Positions 8,868 through 16,436 of a DNA stretch of 33,997 nucleotides are shown here, one piece after another. The notes beneath the pieces are model-generated. The model saw only the letters and a program-made list of their open reading frames with translations, searched no databases and was not told the origin of the DNA. This DNA is from UBA1672 sp964015995 (GTDB taxonomy: Bacteria > Pseudomonadota > Alphaproteobacteria > Micavibrionales > Micavibrionaceae), in assembly GCA_964015995.1 (NCBI GenBank), contig CAXHFH010000013.1, positions 1-33,997 of the forward strand. The letters are read 5' to 3'. Position numbers and translations under genes: made by a program. Each line of letters opens with the position of its first letter. The stretch's first letter is position 1.

Positions 8868-9524
8868 ATGATTCCTGCCAAACATTTTTATATGATCCGT
8901 CACGGTGAAACTGAGGCCAACAAAGCCCGTATAATGGCCGGCAGCTTCGACTCCCCACTAACTGATCATGGGCGATCACAGGCCGCTGTCGCACGCGATA
9001 TAGTGGAATCACTAGAGGTAAAACCTAAAGCGATCATTCATAGCCATTTATCACGCGCGCGGGATACAGCCTCTATCATAAACGAAGCCTTAAACGTCCC
9101 GATGCACGAAGAAAAGGACATCGCAGAGCTTCATGCCGGCGACTGGGAAGGTGTACCATATGAAGAGTGTGAAGAACTTTTATCAGGATGGCCCGAACCA
9201 CCAAACGGTGAGACCTTTCAGGATTTCTGCACACGCATAAAACGTGGAAAAAACAACATCCTGACGGAACATAACGGCCCCGTTCTTGTGGTATCACATG
9301 GTGGGGTGTTCAGAGCCTTTGGTGGACTTTACGGCCTTCAAACGCCCGGCGTTTTTAAGAATTGCCATCTTTATGAATTTCAACCTGACGTGGCAAACAC
9401 TATATTTCCTTGGGAAGTCTGGTCTTACGAACAAAAACAAGCCATCGAGCGCATTAAAGAAGATGTTTTTCACACGAGCGAACATTTACCGCCCCATCAC
9501 GAACGTGCAGAACGAACCGCTTGA
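8868..9524 (+). CDS. Histidine phosphatase family protein (phosphoglycerate mutase-like)
   Basis: 218 residues. The catalytic RHGE motif is at 11-14 (FYMIRHGETEANK), the second arginine is in SHLSRARDTA, the acid/base glutamate is probably in the IAELHAGDWEG segment, and the second histidine is in LVVSHGGVFRAF. These complete the phosphohistidine active site of the branch-2D/CobC-like broad-specificity phosphatases. The exact substrate (phosphosugar, alpha-ribazole phosphate or another) is unknown. The ATG lies 15 nt after the aspartate dehydrogenase stop, behind a purine-rich AGAAAGAG, so it is likely the third gene of that operon. Its last 28 bases overlap the end of the convergent folP. 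Confidence 0.88.
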   Translation: MIPAKHFYMIRHGETEANKARIMAGSFDSPLTDHGRSQAAVARDIVESLEVKPKAIIHSHLSRARDTASIINEALNVPMHEEKDIAELHAGDWEGVPYEECEELLSGWPEPPNGETFQDFCTRIKRGKNNILTEHNGPVLVVSHGGVFRAFGGLYGLQTPGVFKNCHLYEFQPDVANTIFPWEVWSYEQKQAIERIKEDVFHTSEHLPPHHERAERTA

Positions 9525-10327
9525 TGAACATTAAAAGCCTGACGCGTTTCTTTTACATCGTGAACACGAAAAATCTGCACGCCTTGATCTAAACCTGATA
9601 GAGCCGCCGCCAGAGAACCAGCAAGGCGATTTTTCGGATTATTATCGCCAGTAATCGCGCCAATAAAGCTTTTACGTGACGCACCGAGCATAACAGGGCA
9701 TCCAAAACGATGGAAAGCATCCATATTGCCTAAAATAGACAGGTTATGTTCCAACGTCTTGCCAAATCCAATGCCGGGATCAAGGATAACTTTATCTTTT
9801 GATACGCCGTTCTTTTCACAAAAACCAAGACGTTCCTCAAAGAAGGATAAAATTTCGTCAATCACATTCTCATATTCAGGGCGGTTTTGCATATCTTGCG
9901 GTGTGCCTTGCATATGCATAATACACACAGGGACATTCGCATCGGCAGCGACAGAAATGCTATTAATATCATGACGTAAGCCACTAATATCATTCGCAAT
10001 ATTAGCGCCACACCCGATCGCACCCTTCATTGTTTCGGAATTGCGCGTATCGATTGATATATAAGGCGCTTTGTCTGCTAAACCTTCAATAACAGGAATG
10101 ACACGTTCAATCTCATCATCCACACTGATGGTATCTGCATTTGGGCGTGTTGACTCACCGCCAACATCCAGAATATGTGCGCCCTCTTCTAATAATTGAA
10201 GGCCGTGCTCAATGGCATGCTCAGCAGAAAAGAACTCCCCGCCATCAGAGAAGCTATCAGGCGTGACATTGACGATCCCCATAATAATGGGCTCACCGCT
10301 TCGGCATAATTCCATGATGTCACCCAT
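9497..10327 (-). CDS. folP: Dihydropteroate synthase
   Basis: Joins 6-hydroxymethyl-dihydropterin pyrophosphate to p-aminobenzoate to give dihydropteroate in folate synthesis; the classic sulfonamide target. 276 residues of TIM barrel. The two family signatures are clear: IIMGIVNVTPDSFSDGG (pterin and pyrophosphate loop) and EEGAHILDVGGESTRP. DPGIGFGKTLEHN and VMLGASRKSFIGA follow in the right order. The start at 10327 overlaps the folK stop by eight bases and is preceded by AGAGG; an in-frame ATG at 10315 is a less favoured alternative. It forms an operon with folK. Its 3' end overlaps the convergent phosphatase gene by 28 bases. Confidence 0.95.
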   Translation of the reverse strand: MGDIMELCRSGEPIIMGIVNVTPDSFSDGGEFFSAEHAIEHGLQLLEEGAHILDVGGESTRPNADTISVDDEIERVIPVIEGLADKAPYISIDTRNSETMKGAIGCGANIANDISGLRHDINSISVAADANVPVCIMHMQGTPQDMQNRPEYENVIDEILSFFEERLGFCEKNGVSKDKVILDPGIGFGKTLEHNLSILGNMDAFHRFGCPVMLGASRKSFIGAITGDNNPKNRLAGSLAAALSGLDQGVQIFRVHDVKETRQAFNVHQAVRSARS

Positions 10328-10832
10328 GGCACGCCTCTGCGTCTTCTTCTATACGCTCAATCTCTTGATCTTTGGGTAAATTTTCAATGAGTCCAGAAAC
10401 TGAAATACCAGAGATTGGATGCCCCCAGTCAGGTACAACCTCTTGCAAGGGATAGAGCACAAAGGCGCGGTCACTCATCCTCGGATGTGGGATATGCAAA
10501 TCTTTGCCTTCTATCAAACGATCATTATACGCGAGCAAGTCCAAATCTATCACACGTGCCTCGTTTCTACCGCGGCGGACACGACCAACATCATCTTCGA
10601 TCGAGGCCAAAACAGCGAGAAGATCATGAGGCTCTAATTCAGTCTCAACGGAACATACCGCATTTCTATACCACGGTTGATCAGATATGGGGACGGGCGC
10701 AGTCTTCCAAATGCCAGACATTTCCTTAACGATAATGCCGCGCGCTTCAAGACGCCCAACCGTAGCCTTCAAGCATTCTTCCGGCGTGCCGTCGACGCCA
10801 TCTAAATTTGCTCCCATACCAATTAAAATCAT
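10320..10832 (-). CDS. folK: 2-amino-4-hydroxy-6-hydroxymethyldihydropteridine pyrophosphokinase
   Basis: Transfers pyrophosphate from ATP to hydroxymethyl-dihydropterin, the step before FolP. 170 residues, a normal single-domain HPPK. Signatures are the start MILIGMGANL, the pterin-binding SGIWKTAPVPISDQPWYRNAV, the metal-binding VRRGRNEARVIDLDLLAY (the two catalytic aspartates are in DLD) and HPRMSDRAFVLYPL. The ATG is preceded by GAGG at a usable spacing. A strong terminator-like hairpin with a seven-U tail sits directly upstream, so the leader of this fol operon is odd (see findings). The stop overlaps the folP start by eight bases. Confidence 0.95.
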   Translation of the reverse strand: MILIGMGANLDGVDGTPEECLKATVGRLEARGIIVKEMSGIWKTAPVPISDQPWYRNAVCSVETELEPHDLLAVLASIEDDVGRVRRGRNEARVIDLDLLAYNDRLIEGKDLHIPHPRMSDRAFVLYPLQEVVPDWGHPISGISVSGLIENLPKDQEIERIEEDAEACHG

Positions 10833-10843
10833 CTACATACCTC

Positions 10844-10869
10844 AAAAAAATCGGGGCCATATAGCCCCG
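10844..10869 (-). terminator. Strong rho-independent terminator-like hairpin between the DUF882 gene and folK
   Basis: On the minus strand a perfect six-base stem, CGGGGC and GCCCCG, encloses the loop TATATG and is followed by A and seven Ts. It lies 28 nt past the stop of the DUF882 gene, as expected for its terminator. The T-run runs almost straight into the folK ribosome binding site (GAGG) and ATG, so the same hairpin also sits in the folK leader. Confidence 0.85.
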
Positions 10870-10896
10870 TTTCTTTATATATCTTAAAAGCCCACC

Positions 10897-11490
10897 TTAG
10901 GAAACCCAAGTGCGTACTTTGCCTGTATCAACATGAACAAAGCTGCTGCGTGGATAATACCCTACGCCGCCTGCTTGAAGTGATTTAGCGATGTTTCTAA
11001 GCTTCTTAGTGCTGTAATCCGGAATACGAATATCTAGTGCCTGCCCGTACATATGGAAGGAATTAGAAGCCACACCCTTTGTTCTTTTACCAAGCATCGC
11101 ATTTGTTTTGGGACTGCGATAACCAGAAAGTATATGCAAAGGCTCCTGCACACCGGTTTTTCTTTGCACGATTGACACGATATCAACGACATGCGGATCC
11201 ATCGGGAAAACTTCCTTTGTTCTAAAATCACGAAGAACGTAACTTAAACGCTCAAACGCGTCCGGAAGATACTTATCACCAACACGATATACCCCAGAAA
11301 AACTTTCCCCTGTATGTGCATGACGGAAAGAAACCTTCCACGCATCATTCTTGCTTGCGGCAAGAGCATTTCCAGTTGAAATAAAAGGAATTGCAGAACC
11401 AACGATCCCTGCAAAACCATACTTCATCAAGTTGCGGCGCTGTGTGTCCACGCGCTCATTCGTATTGTCTATGTCAAAAAACTGTTTCAT
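10897..11490 (-). CDS. DUF882 / M15-like peptidoglycan endopeptidase (YcbK/MepK family), Tat-exported
   Basis: 197 residues. The N-terminus has a twin-arginine motif at 18-19 (RRNLMKYGF), a hydrophobic stretch and an ALA-type cleavage site near residue 45, so export by Tat is likely. The zinc-peptidase core is present: SGYRSPKTNAML, then H146-x6-D153 in SFHMYGQALD, and H186-x-D188 in FVHVD. In E. coli the family member MepK cuts 3-3 cross-links in peptidoglycan. The next gene upstream on the same strand is a YcbB-type L,D-transpeptidase, which makes such links, and ycbB and ycbK are neighbours in E. coli too. This supports a shared role in wall remodelling. A run of Gs just before the ATG may serve as ribosome binding site. 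Confidence 0.88.
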   Translation of the reverse strand: MKQFFDIDNTNERVDTQRRNLMKYGFAGIVGSAIPFISTGNALAASKNDAWKVSFRHAHTGESFSGVYRVGDKYLPDAFERLSYVLRDFRTKEVFPMDPHVVDIVSIVQRKTGVQEPLHILSGYRSPKTNAMLGKRTKGVASNSFHMYGQALDIRIPDYSTKKLRNIAKSLQAGGVGYYPRSSFVHVDTGKVRTWVS

Positions 11491-11533
11491 ATAACCCCCC
11501 GTTTAGCAAAAAAGCGGCGTAAATGCAAGAAAA

Positions 11534-11555
11534 CAAAAGAAAAGCCCAAATGGGC
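11534..11555 (-). terminator. Weak terminator candidate downstream of the L,D-transpeptidase gene
   Basis: On the minus strand GCCC-ATTT-GGGC is followed by TTTTCTTTTG. The stem is short, so the call is tentative. It lies about 96 nt past the transpeptidase stop, in the 160-base gap before the DUF882 gene; nothing else was recognised in this gap. Confidence 0.35.
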
Positions 11556-11650
11556 ATAGAACTCGATAGAGATAGTCCTACATTACTTTTGTATGTGAGT
11601 AAAGATTCAATTTGCCGGAAGACTTCGCAAATTACAGGTCCAGATATCAG

Positions 11651-13279
11651 CTAATCCGCGGATGTGGACAATATGATACCATTGTCCCCTATTATGGGAA
11701 CTCCGTCAAGCTTTTTGAGCGACTCAAGAAGCCTTTGGTCATTGTTATAAATATCACGGCCGTATATTATTTGCCCTGCTTCGCCCAACCAAACCGTGTA
11801 ATAAAGCAAATAAACAGTAACATGATCATTCGTATATAAATCCGTCATTTTTTTAGATGCTATGATTTTTTTAAGATCCCCATTTGCCCAACCTTTACGG
11901 TTTTTAAGAGCAAATTGCGCCATTCTTTCAGGATCTTGCATACGAACACAGCCAGAGGATTGCGCTCTATCAGCTTTATAGAACAAAGACTTATTATTTG
12001 TGTCATGCAGGTAAATATTATGCTCATTTGGCATCAAAATTCTAATGAGGCCAAGCGGGTTGTGCGCTCCCGGCACTTGAACCATATTCAAATTATTCAA
12101 CTCTTGCTTAGAAAGCGATGCCCAATCAACAACCATAGGGTCAAGCGTTGGCGCATCACGACCGTAACCATCAAATAGCTCCATTCCCTTATCAGCCAAA
12201 TAAGAAGGGTTTTCCAATAAACTCGGCAGGATATCTTCTTCTTTTATCGTCGGCGGCACTGTCCAAGTCGGATTAAACCTAACGCCATGTATCTTAGTCA
12301 CAAATGAAAGTGTCGGCCTCTTTTTGCGCCCCACAATCACAGGCATCGTGAAAGCAACACTTCCATTGTCTATAGCCCATAAGCGTGCAGAAGGAATATT
12401 CACAACGACGAAACGTTCCGGTTTTTCATCAGGAACCCAGCGCAATCGCTCCATATTCACGATAAGCTGCGTTATTTTATCTTCTTTTCCGTGGTTCAAC
12501 GCATGTAATGTCTGTTTTCCAACGATACCGTCTGGTTTTAAACCATGTTCGGCTTGAAACGCTTCAACGGCCTGAACCAATAACGAGTCATAAAGATAAA
12601 GCTCTTCCTGACTTGGCTCTTGCCCCCCCAGCCTTAAACGTAAAGCAGGAACATTGTCATCTTTCCTACCCGGATACAACGTACGGCGAATGCTAATGGG
12701 CTCAAACTCAGTAAGGTTTTCATCGCTGTTATCAACCAATGAAATCAGCTCTGCCTTTAACTTTTGATATGTCGCAGTTTGAGGCCCCCGACGCTCCAGA
12801 AACTCATCGATATCATCCAAATCCTCAGGCAATAACGCCAAAGCATCTTGCGCAGATATACGCTGTAGCCAATCCTTCTGACGCAAGCCAAGCTCATACG
12901 CATTAACGCGCATACCACTTAGATCTTGAACGTACCTGACATAACCGTCAGTCAATAGCACTTCGAGCTTTAGCGCTAATTCTTCGGACGAACGATCACC
13001 ATACTCATCATGAGAGATCAGGAGATCAATAGTCGCAACGTTGTATGAATTTGGATTTAAGCCGTGGTGCCAAGCGTTTTGCAGGGCTTTGTGTAACGTC
13101 TTTCCGGCCTTATTAAGCCTCGTCCCCCTAAGCCATAAAGGCTCACCATCTTGCTCCATATAAAACGCGTCGATGACGGCTTGGTTATGAAGCTGTTTTG
13201 CCTTTGAGGGCAGCGCGTATGTCCAGATAACACAAACGAACACCCAAAAGAGAACCTTCGAAAAAGGCTTACATATCAT
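11651..13279 (-). CDS. YcbB (LdtD)-type L,D-transpeptidase
   Basis: Periplasmic enzyme predicted to form 3-3 (meso-DAP to meso-DAP) cross-links in peptidoglycan. 542 residues. An N-terminal hydrophobic segment (about 8-24, ending in ALPSKA) acts as signal or anchor. A helical scaffold domain follows, then a peptidoglycan-binding domain (about 205-262: VQAVEAFQAEHGLKPDGIVG), then the YkuD catalytic domain (about 290-460). The catalytic motif is complete: H425 in YLHDTNN and C444 in SSGCVRMQ. The WTVPPTIKEEDILP segment is typical of the YcbB subfamily. It lies between ilvD, 45 nt away, and the DUF882 endopeptidase gene. Being a cysteine enzyme, it would be inhibited by carbapenems rather than most penicillins (family knowledge). 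Confidence 0.92.
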   Translation of the reverse strand: MICKPFSKVLFWVFVCVIWTYALPSKAKQLHNQAVIDAFYMEQDGEPLWLRGTRLNKAGKTLHKALQNAWHHGLNPNSYNVATIDLLISHDEYGDRSSEELALKLEVLLTDGYVRYVQDLSGMRVNAYELGLRQKDWLQRISAQDALALLPEDLDDIDEFLERRGPQTATYQKLKAELISLVDNSDENLTEFEPISIRRTLYPGRKDDNVPALRLRLGGQEPSQEELYLYDSLLVQAVEAFQAEHGLKPDGIVGKQTLHALNHGKEDKITQLIVNMERLRWVPDEKPERFVVVNIPSARLWAIDNGSVAFTMPVIVGRKKRPTLSFVTKIHGVRFNPTWTVPPTIKEEDILPSLLENPSYLADKGMELFDGYGRDAPTLDPMVVDWASLSKQELNNLNMVQVPGAHNPLGLIRILMPNEHNIYLHDTNNKSLFYKADRAQSSGCVRMQDPERMAQFALKNRKGWANGDLKKIIASKKMTDLYTNDHVTVYLLYYTVWLGEAGQIIYGRDIYNNDQRLLESLKKLDGVPIIGDNGIILSTSAD

Positions 13280-13324
13280 TATAAATCACTTTTTAAATTA
13301 TACACCCAGCAGGTATTGTAACGC

Positions 13325-15070
13325 CTAAAGGTTAACAAATACATGCGTTTCTTCTTTTGCCCCGGGATGTGTAACCGCACCATCACGTGCAGGACCAACC
13401 AGCTGAGCGTATTTATAAAGTGCACCTGAATTATAATTGGTTTTTCTTGGCTTCCATTCGGCGCGCCTTTGTTCCAATTCTTCATCAGAGAGCTTTACAT
13501 CCATTGTACCCTCATTGGCATCAATACGAATGATATCGCCATCTTTGATCAAGCCAATAGGCCCACCAACGGCTGCCTCAGGGCCGACATGACCAATACA
13601 GAAACCACGTGTACCACCTGAAAAACGTCCATCGGTAATCAAAGCAACCTTACCGCCAGTACCTTGGCCATACAAAGCCGCCGTCGTCGATAACATTTCG
13701 CGCATACCGGGGCCGCCCTTTGCGCCCTCATAACGAATAACAAGAACATCGCCTTCTTCATACTCACGATCCTGTACAGCCTTAAAACACGCCTCCTCAC
13801 CATCAAACACACGTGCAGGCCCTTCAAATACCAACTCTTCAAGCCCGGCGATTTTCACAATCGCTCCTTCAGGCGCTAAATTACCTTTTAGGCCAACAAC
13901 GCCGCCCGTTGGATAAATCGGCTTCTTCACAGGATACACAACATCCTGATCTTCCGGCAAAGTGACGCCTTCCAGATTTTCGGCAATCGTCTTGCCAGTC
14001 ACCGTAATACAATCACCATGTAAATATCCGTTATCGAGAAGCTCCTTCAAAACAACACCAACACCGCCAACATCATAAAGGTCTTTGGCAACGTATTTAC
14101 CACCAGGGCGAAGGTTCGCAAGATATGGAGTCTTCTTGAAAATTTCAGCGACCTCAAACAGGTTGAAATCAATCCCCGCTTCATGTGCCATCGCAGGCAG
14201 GTGCAAAGCCGCATTCGTAGAACCACCCGTTGCAGCCACAATCGCCGCCGCATTCTCTAATGATTTACGTGTCACAATATCACGCGGGCGTGGCCCACCA
14301 TTTTTAATCAGTTGCACCACCGCCTCACCGGAAGCCGCCGCATATTCATCGCGACTTTCATACGGCGCAGGTGCGCCCGCAGAATTCGGCAAAGCCAAAC
14401 CAATCGCCTCACTCACACAAGCCATGGTGTTGGCCGTAAATTGACCACCACAAGCCCCTGCAGACGGACACGCCACACATTCAAGCTCATGCAAATCCTC
14501 ATCGCTCATTTGTCCTGTTGCATGCTGCCCTACGGCCTCAAACACATTCACAACATCGACATCTTTGCCCTTGAACTTACCAGGAAGGATCGTGCCGCCA
14601 TACATAAAGACGCTTGGCACGTTTAGACGTATCATCACCATCATCATGCCGGGTAAAGATTTATCGCAACCAGCCAATCCAACAAGGGCATCGTAGCAAT
14701 GGCCGCGCATTGTCAACTCAACGGAGTCTGCAATAACTTCACGTGAGACCAAAGAAGAACGCATCCCCTCATGCCCCATCGCAATACCATCCGTAACAGT
14801 GATTGTTGTAAATTCGCGCGGTGTCGCCCCTGCGCCATCAACACCTTTCTTAACAGCCTGCGCCTGACGACTGAGCGCAATATTACAAGGTGCTGCCTCG
14901 TTCCAACACGTTGCCACGCCAACAAATGGCTGATGAATTTGTTCTTCCGTCATACCCATCGCGTAATAGTACGAGCGGTGCGGCGCAGATTTGGGCCCCT
15001 CAGTTACATAGCGACTAACGAGCTTAGTTTTATCCCATCCGTTTGGATGCGCGTTTTTTGAATCAGGCAT
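13325..15070 (-). CDS. ilvD: Dihydroxy-acid dehydratase
   Basis: Converts 2,3-dihydroxy-3-methyl acids to 2-oxo acids in isoleucine, valine and pantothenate synthesis; iron-sulfur enzyme of the cytoplasm. 581 residues, typical of the long alphaproteobacterial form. Candidate cluster-ligand cysteines are C62 (ATCWNEAAPCN), C135 (LAGCDKSLPGM, the family signature) and C207 (CPSAGACGGQFTANTM). The late signature LITDGRFSGGTRGFCIGH is also present. The ATG has AGGAT upstream. The 93-base gap to the preceding bPH2 gene shows no obvious terminator. Whether the cluster is 2Fe-2S or 4Fe-4S is not decided here. Confidence 0.95.
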   Translation of the reverse strand: MPDSKNAHPNGWDKTKLVSRYVTEGPKSAPHRSYYYAMGMTEEQIHQPFVGVATCWNEAAPCNIALSRQAQAVKKGVDGAGATPREFTTITVTDGIAMGHEGMRSSLVSREVIADSVELTMRGHCYDALVGLAGCDKSLPGMMMVMIRLNVPSVFMYGGTILPGKFKGKDVDVVNVFEAVGQHATGQMSDEDLHELECVACPSAGACGGQFTANTMACVSEAIGLALPNSAGAPAPYESRDEYAAASGEAVVQLIKNGGPRPRDIVTRKSLENAAAIVAATGGSTNAALHLPAMAHEAGIDFNLFEVAEIFKKTPYLANLRPGGKYVAKDLYDVGGVGVVLKELLDNGYLHGDCITVTGKTIAENLEGVTLPEDQDVVYPVKKPIYPTGGVVGLKGNLAPEGAIVKIAGLEELVFEGPARVFDGEEACFKAVQDREYEEGDVLVIRYEGAKGGPGMREMLSTTAALYGQGTGGKVALITDGRFSGGTRGFCIGHVGPEAAVGGPIGLIKDGDIIRIDANEGTMDVKLSDEELEQRRAEWKPRKTNYNSGALYKYAQLVGPARDGAVTHPGAKEETHVFVNL

Positions 15071-15163
15071 AGAAAAAAATCCTATTTAATAAGGTCTTAA
15101 TTATTCATATTTATTTGATTGATTTATAAAAAGCGTAAGCGGCAGATAAATGCAAGATCAGAA

Positions 15164-15763
15164 TTACATTTTCTTTGTTCTTCGACCTGCCGGCTTGGGT
15201 TCTCTGGGCTCCATCATGCCAACATCGTCTTTCATTTTATTAATCTGCTCTTCAGCCTCTTCATTGCCTTCTTCAGCTAAAACCATTGCATTATAATAAC
15301 GTCTAAAGGCCTCCGCATTTGAAATAAACTGAACCCTTAAGACGCGCTGCCCGGTCCCCATAACCACAACACTGGCATAACCAAGCAAATGCCCAAGAAG
15401 CATACGCTCAAGATCAATACTTTCTATTTTACTAAGACGAATATCGACAACATCCATTTGTAACAAACCATAACGTGCCAAAACACGCTTGTTTGTAACG
15501 GCTAAAATCAAAAAATGTTGCGTCAATATCGCAGTGCAAAGCATCAAAGCACCACAAACGCCGACCAACATAGCAAGAGGCATCACGATAGGCATTAAAG
15601 CCCACATAAATAAGGCAAAAATCAAGACCGCAAATGATTTCCAGTAAATTGCCCAATGCAGTTCAGCGCGAAGAATAACCTCTTCTCCATCGACTAACAT
15701 CTTCTCGATTTCTCTGTCCTGCGCAGTTTTAGGACCACTTGAACTTGTTTTAGTGTTACTCAT
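15164..15763 (-). CDS. Membrane protein with bacterial PH domain (bPH2, YdbS-like), second of a pair
   Basis: 199 residues. A charged N-terminus (about 1-40) leads into two closely spaced hydrophobic helices (about 42-88) and a bPH2 domain (about 88-165). The domain has the family's ITNKRVL-like core here as AVTNKRVLARYGLL, then DIRLSKIESIDLERMLLG and GYASVVVMGTGQRVLRVQFI. The C-terminal tail is very basic (PAGRRTKKM). It starts by an ATGA overlap with the upstream bPH2 gene, so the two are translationally coupled and probably form a complex in the inner membrane. The function of this family is poorly known; a link to envelope stress or lipid binding is only a guess. Confidence 0.82.
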   Translation of the reverse strand: MSNTKTSSSGPKTAQDREIEKMLVDGEEVILRAELHWAIYWKSFAVLIFALFMWALMPIVMPLAMLVGVCGALMLCTAILTQHFLILAVTNKRVLARYGLLQMDVVDIRLSKIESIDLERMLLGHLLGYASVVVMGTGQRVLRVQFISNAEAFRRYYNAMVLAEEGNEEAEEQINKMKDDVGMMEPREPKPAGRRTKKM

Positions 15764-16290
15764 CTTGCTTTCGCCTCTTCGATTGCTCTACGGAATGAAA
15801 TAGGGTCTTCAATAGGCGGCAGCAAAACCTCACCAACACCCATCCCGCGCACCATAACACGTCCGTAATTGAATATACGCCCTAATATAGGCTGTAGTAC
15901 ATTCACCCCTTCAATGCGGTCGATACTGATCTCACCAACATGGCGTGCAACCAAACCGCGTTTATATACCAAGCGATTATTTGTAATCGCTATTTCTGTG
16001 GTCACTTTAACGACCATCATCTGTGCAAATTTCACTAGACCAAGAATAAAAAATAAGAAAGATACGGCGCGCACACCGGGGTGAATAATTTGTATTGCGC
16101 TAAAAAACCCAGTCCGAGGAGGCAACTTCCCCATAACATCATATGCTTTGTAAGCAATGAACATAATCATGATAGCACCGATCAGCCCCCACAAAATAGC
16201 GAGAAAAGAATTTACTGTGTACATCCAGTGAAATTTACCAACATGGATGAGTTCCTCATCAGGACCAAGGGACTGTTGTACGTAGAGCAT
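15760..16290 (-). CDS. Membrane protein with bacterial PH domain (bPH2), first of a pair
   Basis: 176 residues. The N-terminal segment GPDEELIHVGKFHWMYTVNSF is the usual bPH2 lead-in, followed by one helix near 26-48 and another near 74-95. The PH domain (about 95-172) carries TTEIAITNNRLVYKRGLVARHVGEI and DRIEGVNVLQPILGRIFNYGRVMVRGMG, the most conserved stretch of the family. It is paralogous to the next gene downstream, which overlaps it by four bases. No enzyme motif is visible. Upstream, 16291-16436 contains no gene or clear terminator for the pfk gene that precedes it on the same strand. Confidence 0.82.
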   Translation of the reverse strand: MLYVQQSLGPDEELIHVGKFHWMYTVNSFLAILWGLIGAIMIMFIAYKAYDVMGKLPPRTGFFSAIQIIHPGVRAVSFLFFILGLVKFAQMMVVKVTTEIAITNNRLVYKRGLVARHVGEISIDRIEGVNVLQPILGRIFNYGRVMVRGMGVGEVLLPPIEDPISFRRAIEEAKAR

Positions 16291-16436
16291 ATTAGCGTGT
16301 TCACTTTTCTTGTTAGTTCATAAAGGCAGGTGCATACCACCCGCGTACATCTTATAGCCCCAATACGCAGCTAGCAAGATTCAAATATATCAATGAGGTA
16401 GAGTTTACACATTTTTTATTTGAAAGCCTATATTTT

